Shown here in pieces: positions 59,261 through 60,000 of a stretch of 60,000 bases of DNA. The notes under the pieces are model-generated. The model was not told the DNA's origin, ran no database searches, and saw only the letters and a program-made list of their open reading frames with translations. The stretch spans positions 3,444,001 through 3,504,000 of the forward strand of contig NC_092570.1 of the NCBI RefSeq assembly GCF_037975245.1, read 5' to 3'. This stretch comes from Apostichopus japonicus. Lineage: Eukaryota; Echinodermata; Holothuroidea; Aspidochirotida; Stichopodidae. Each line of letters begins with the position of its first letter. The stretch's first letter is position 1. The translations under genes were made by a program, and so were the position numbers.

Positions 59261-60000
59261 GAGTAGTTGACTGGAAACTTTAACTGTTCTGATGCTTCCT
59301 TGCTAGTGAATTTTGAACGTCCGATCTGTAGCCAAGTAGTTGCCAAACCAATGAACCACCTTTTGATGTCTTGTTAAAGTGCACACATTTACAGCTGATC
59401 CAACTGCTGGAACAATATTGCTGGCATTTGATTTCATGGAGGCAGACAATGGATTGTAGATTTATCACACCCTAAAGTGGAAATGAAGGGGAGGGGGTGG
59501 GGGGGGTGGTGGGTGGGTGGGGGTAGGGAATAGAAGGGTGTCTGTATGTAATTGAACTTCAAACGTTTGGCAGCTAAACCAACTTTTGGCCATCATTCAA
59601 CGATACACAGAGAGGCAGTCCATTTGATCTTGGATGTTTTACAGTATCTGACACTGAGAACTCGATAATATCTCTATAGTCGATAATATCTCGATAGTCA
59701 GTAAGGTTCTGACAGTGGAATTTCTGTTGTGTTGGAATTTTCACTCGGGTAAGGGCACCACCACACAAGGTGTTCAGTTAAACCAAGAGATGTAACATTC
59801 TGATAATCAAATTTTTGTCATTGTGTTTAATTTTCAATCGGGTAAGGACACAGCAGCACAAGTTGTTCAGTTAAACCATGAAATGTAATGTTCTGACAAT
59901 CATATTTTGGAAGACGGGGGATTTCCGGAAATAAATGGTGGCGCTATGTCACCATCAGTTCATGTCTTTAGCATTGGCTCAAACATGGCTGCTGGTTCCC
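59261..60000. repeat. Macro-repeat spacer, copy 3 (runs off the window)
   Basis: It repeats spacer copy 2 in order, including the G-rich tract (59486-59526), a short local duplication of CGATAATATCTC (59662-59696) and the CCGGAAATAAATGGTGGCGC segment. The window ends inside it. Confidence 0.85.

Overview
The window is eukaryotic nuclear DNA, most likely from a marine invertebrate animal. It is AT-rich and gene-sparse, with small phase-1 exons separated by introns, long homopolymer and (AT)n tracts, decayed Ty3/gypsy, BEL/Pao and LINE fragments, and large tandem repeat arrays. An invertebrate deuterostome such as an echinoderm would fit, but that is a low-confidence guess from genome texture. 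There is no bacterial-style operon, rRNA or CRISPR, and I found no tRNA by eye.

Region 1 (1-28 kb) holds the main discovery. On the minus strand there is a tandem cluster of five compact paralogous genes (A-E at 2948-4308, 11065-12435, 16571-17560, 22172-24174 and 26078-27280). Each has a short coding exon 1 (29-33 codons, no signal peptide, a loosely conserved acidic-x-x-Asp-[Ile/Val/Leu] motif) spliced in phase 1 to an exon 2 of about 270-305 bp that encodes one Ig/FN3-like beta-sandwich domain. Every exon 2 has a possible donor at the same domain position. Genes A and B are recent duplicates and share a TATATAAGG box at the same distance from the ATG. They also share a conserved terminal block that could encode a four-residue last exon. 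C and D resemble each other at the N-terminus, and E is the most divergent. The domains lack the usual Ig disulfide and end with a G-x-[HY]-x-[FL]-x-[YFL]-x-[AV]-x-N pattern. I do not recognise this as a described family. Between the genes lie duplicated blocks, a 63-bp minisatellite, a Ty3/gypsy integrase corpse and a SINE/LINE-like tail.

Region 2 (28.7-33.5 kb) holds one plus-strand two-exon gene for a 65-residue protein with a Lys/Arg-rich tail. It is divergent from gene E across about 1.4 kb.

Region 3 (33.5-50 kb) shows no intact gene. It contains a 340-bp satellite that carries p53-family-like decamer pairs and is interrupted by a MITE-like insert. It also contains a BEL/Pao reverse transcriptase fragment, a 190-bp tandem repeat, a decayed hAT/ZNF862-like pseudogene and two LINE 3' ends.

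Region 4 (50-60 kb) is dominated by a satellite of about 215 bp (about 26 monomers, then six more). It shows higher-order repeat structure and is nested in a larger macro-repeat with a shared spacer.
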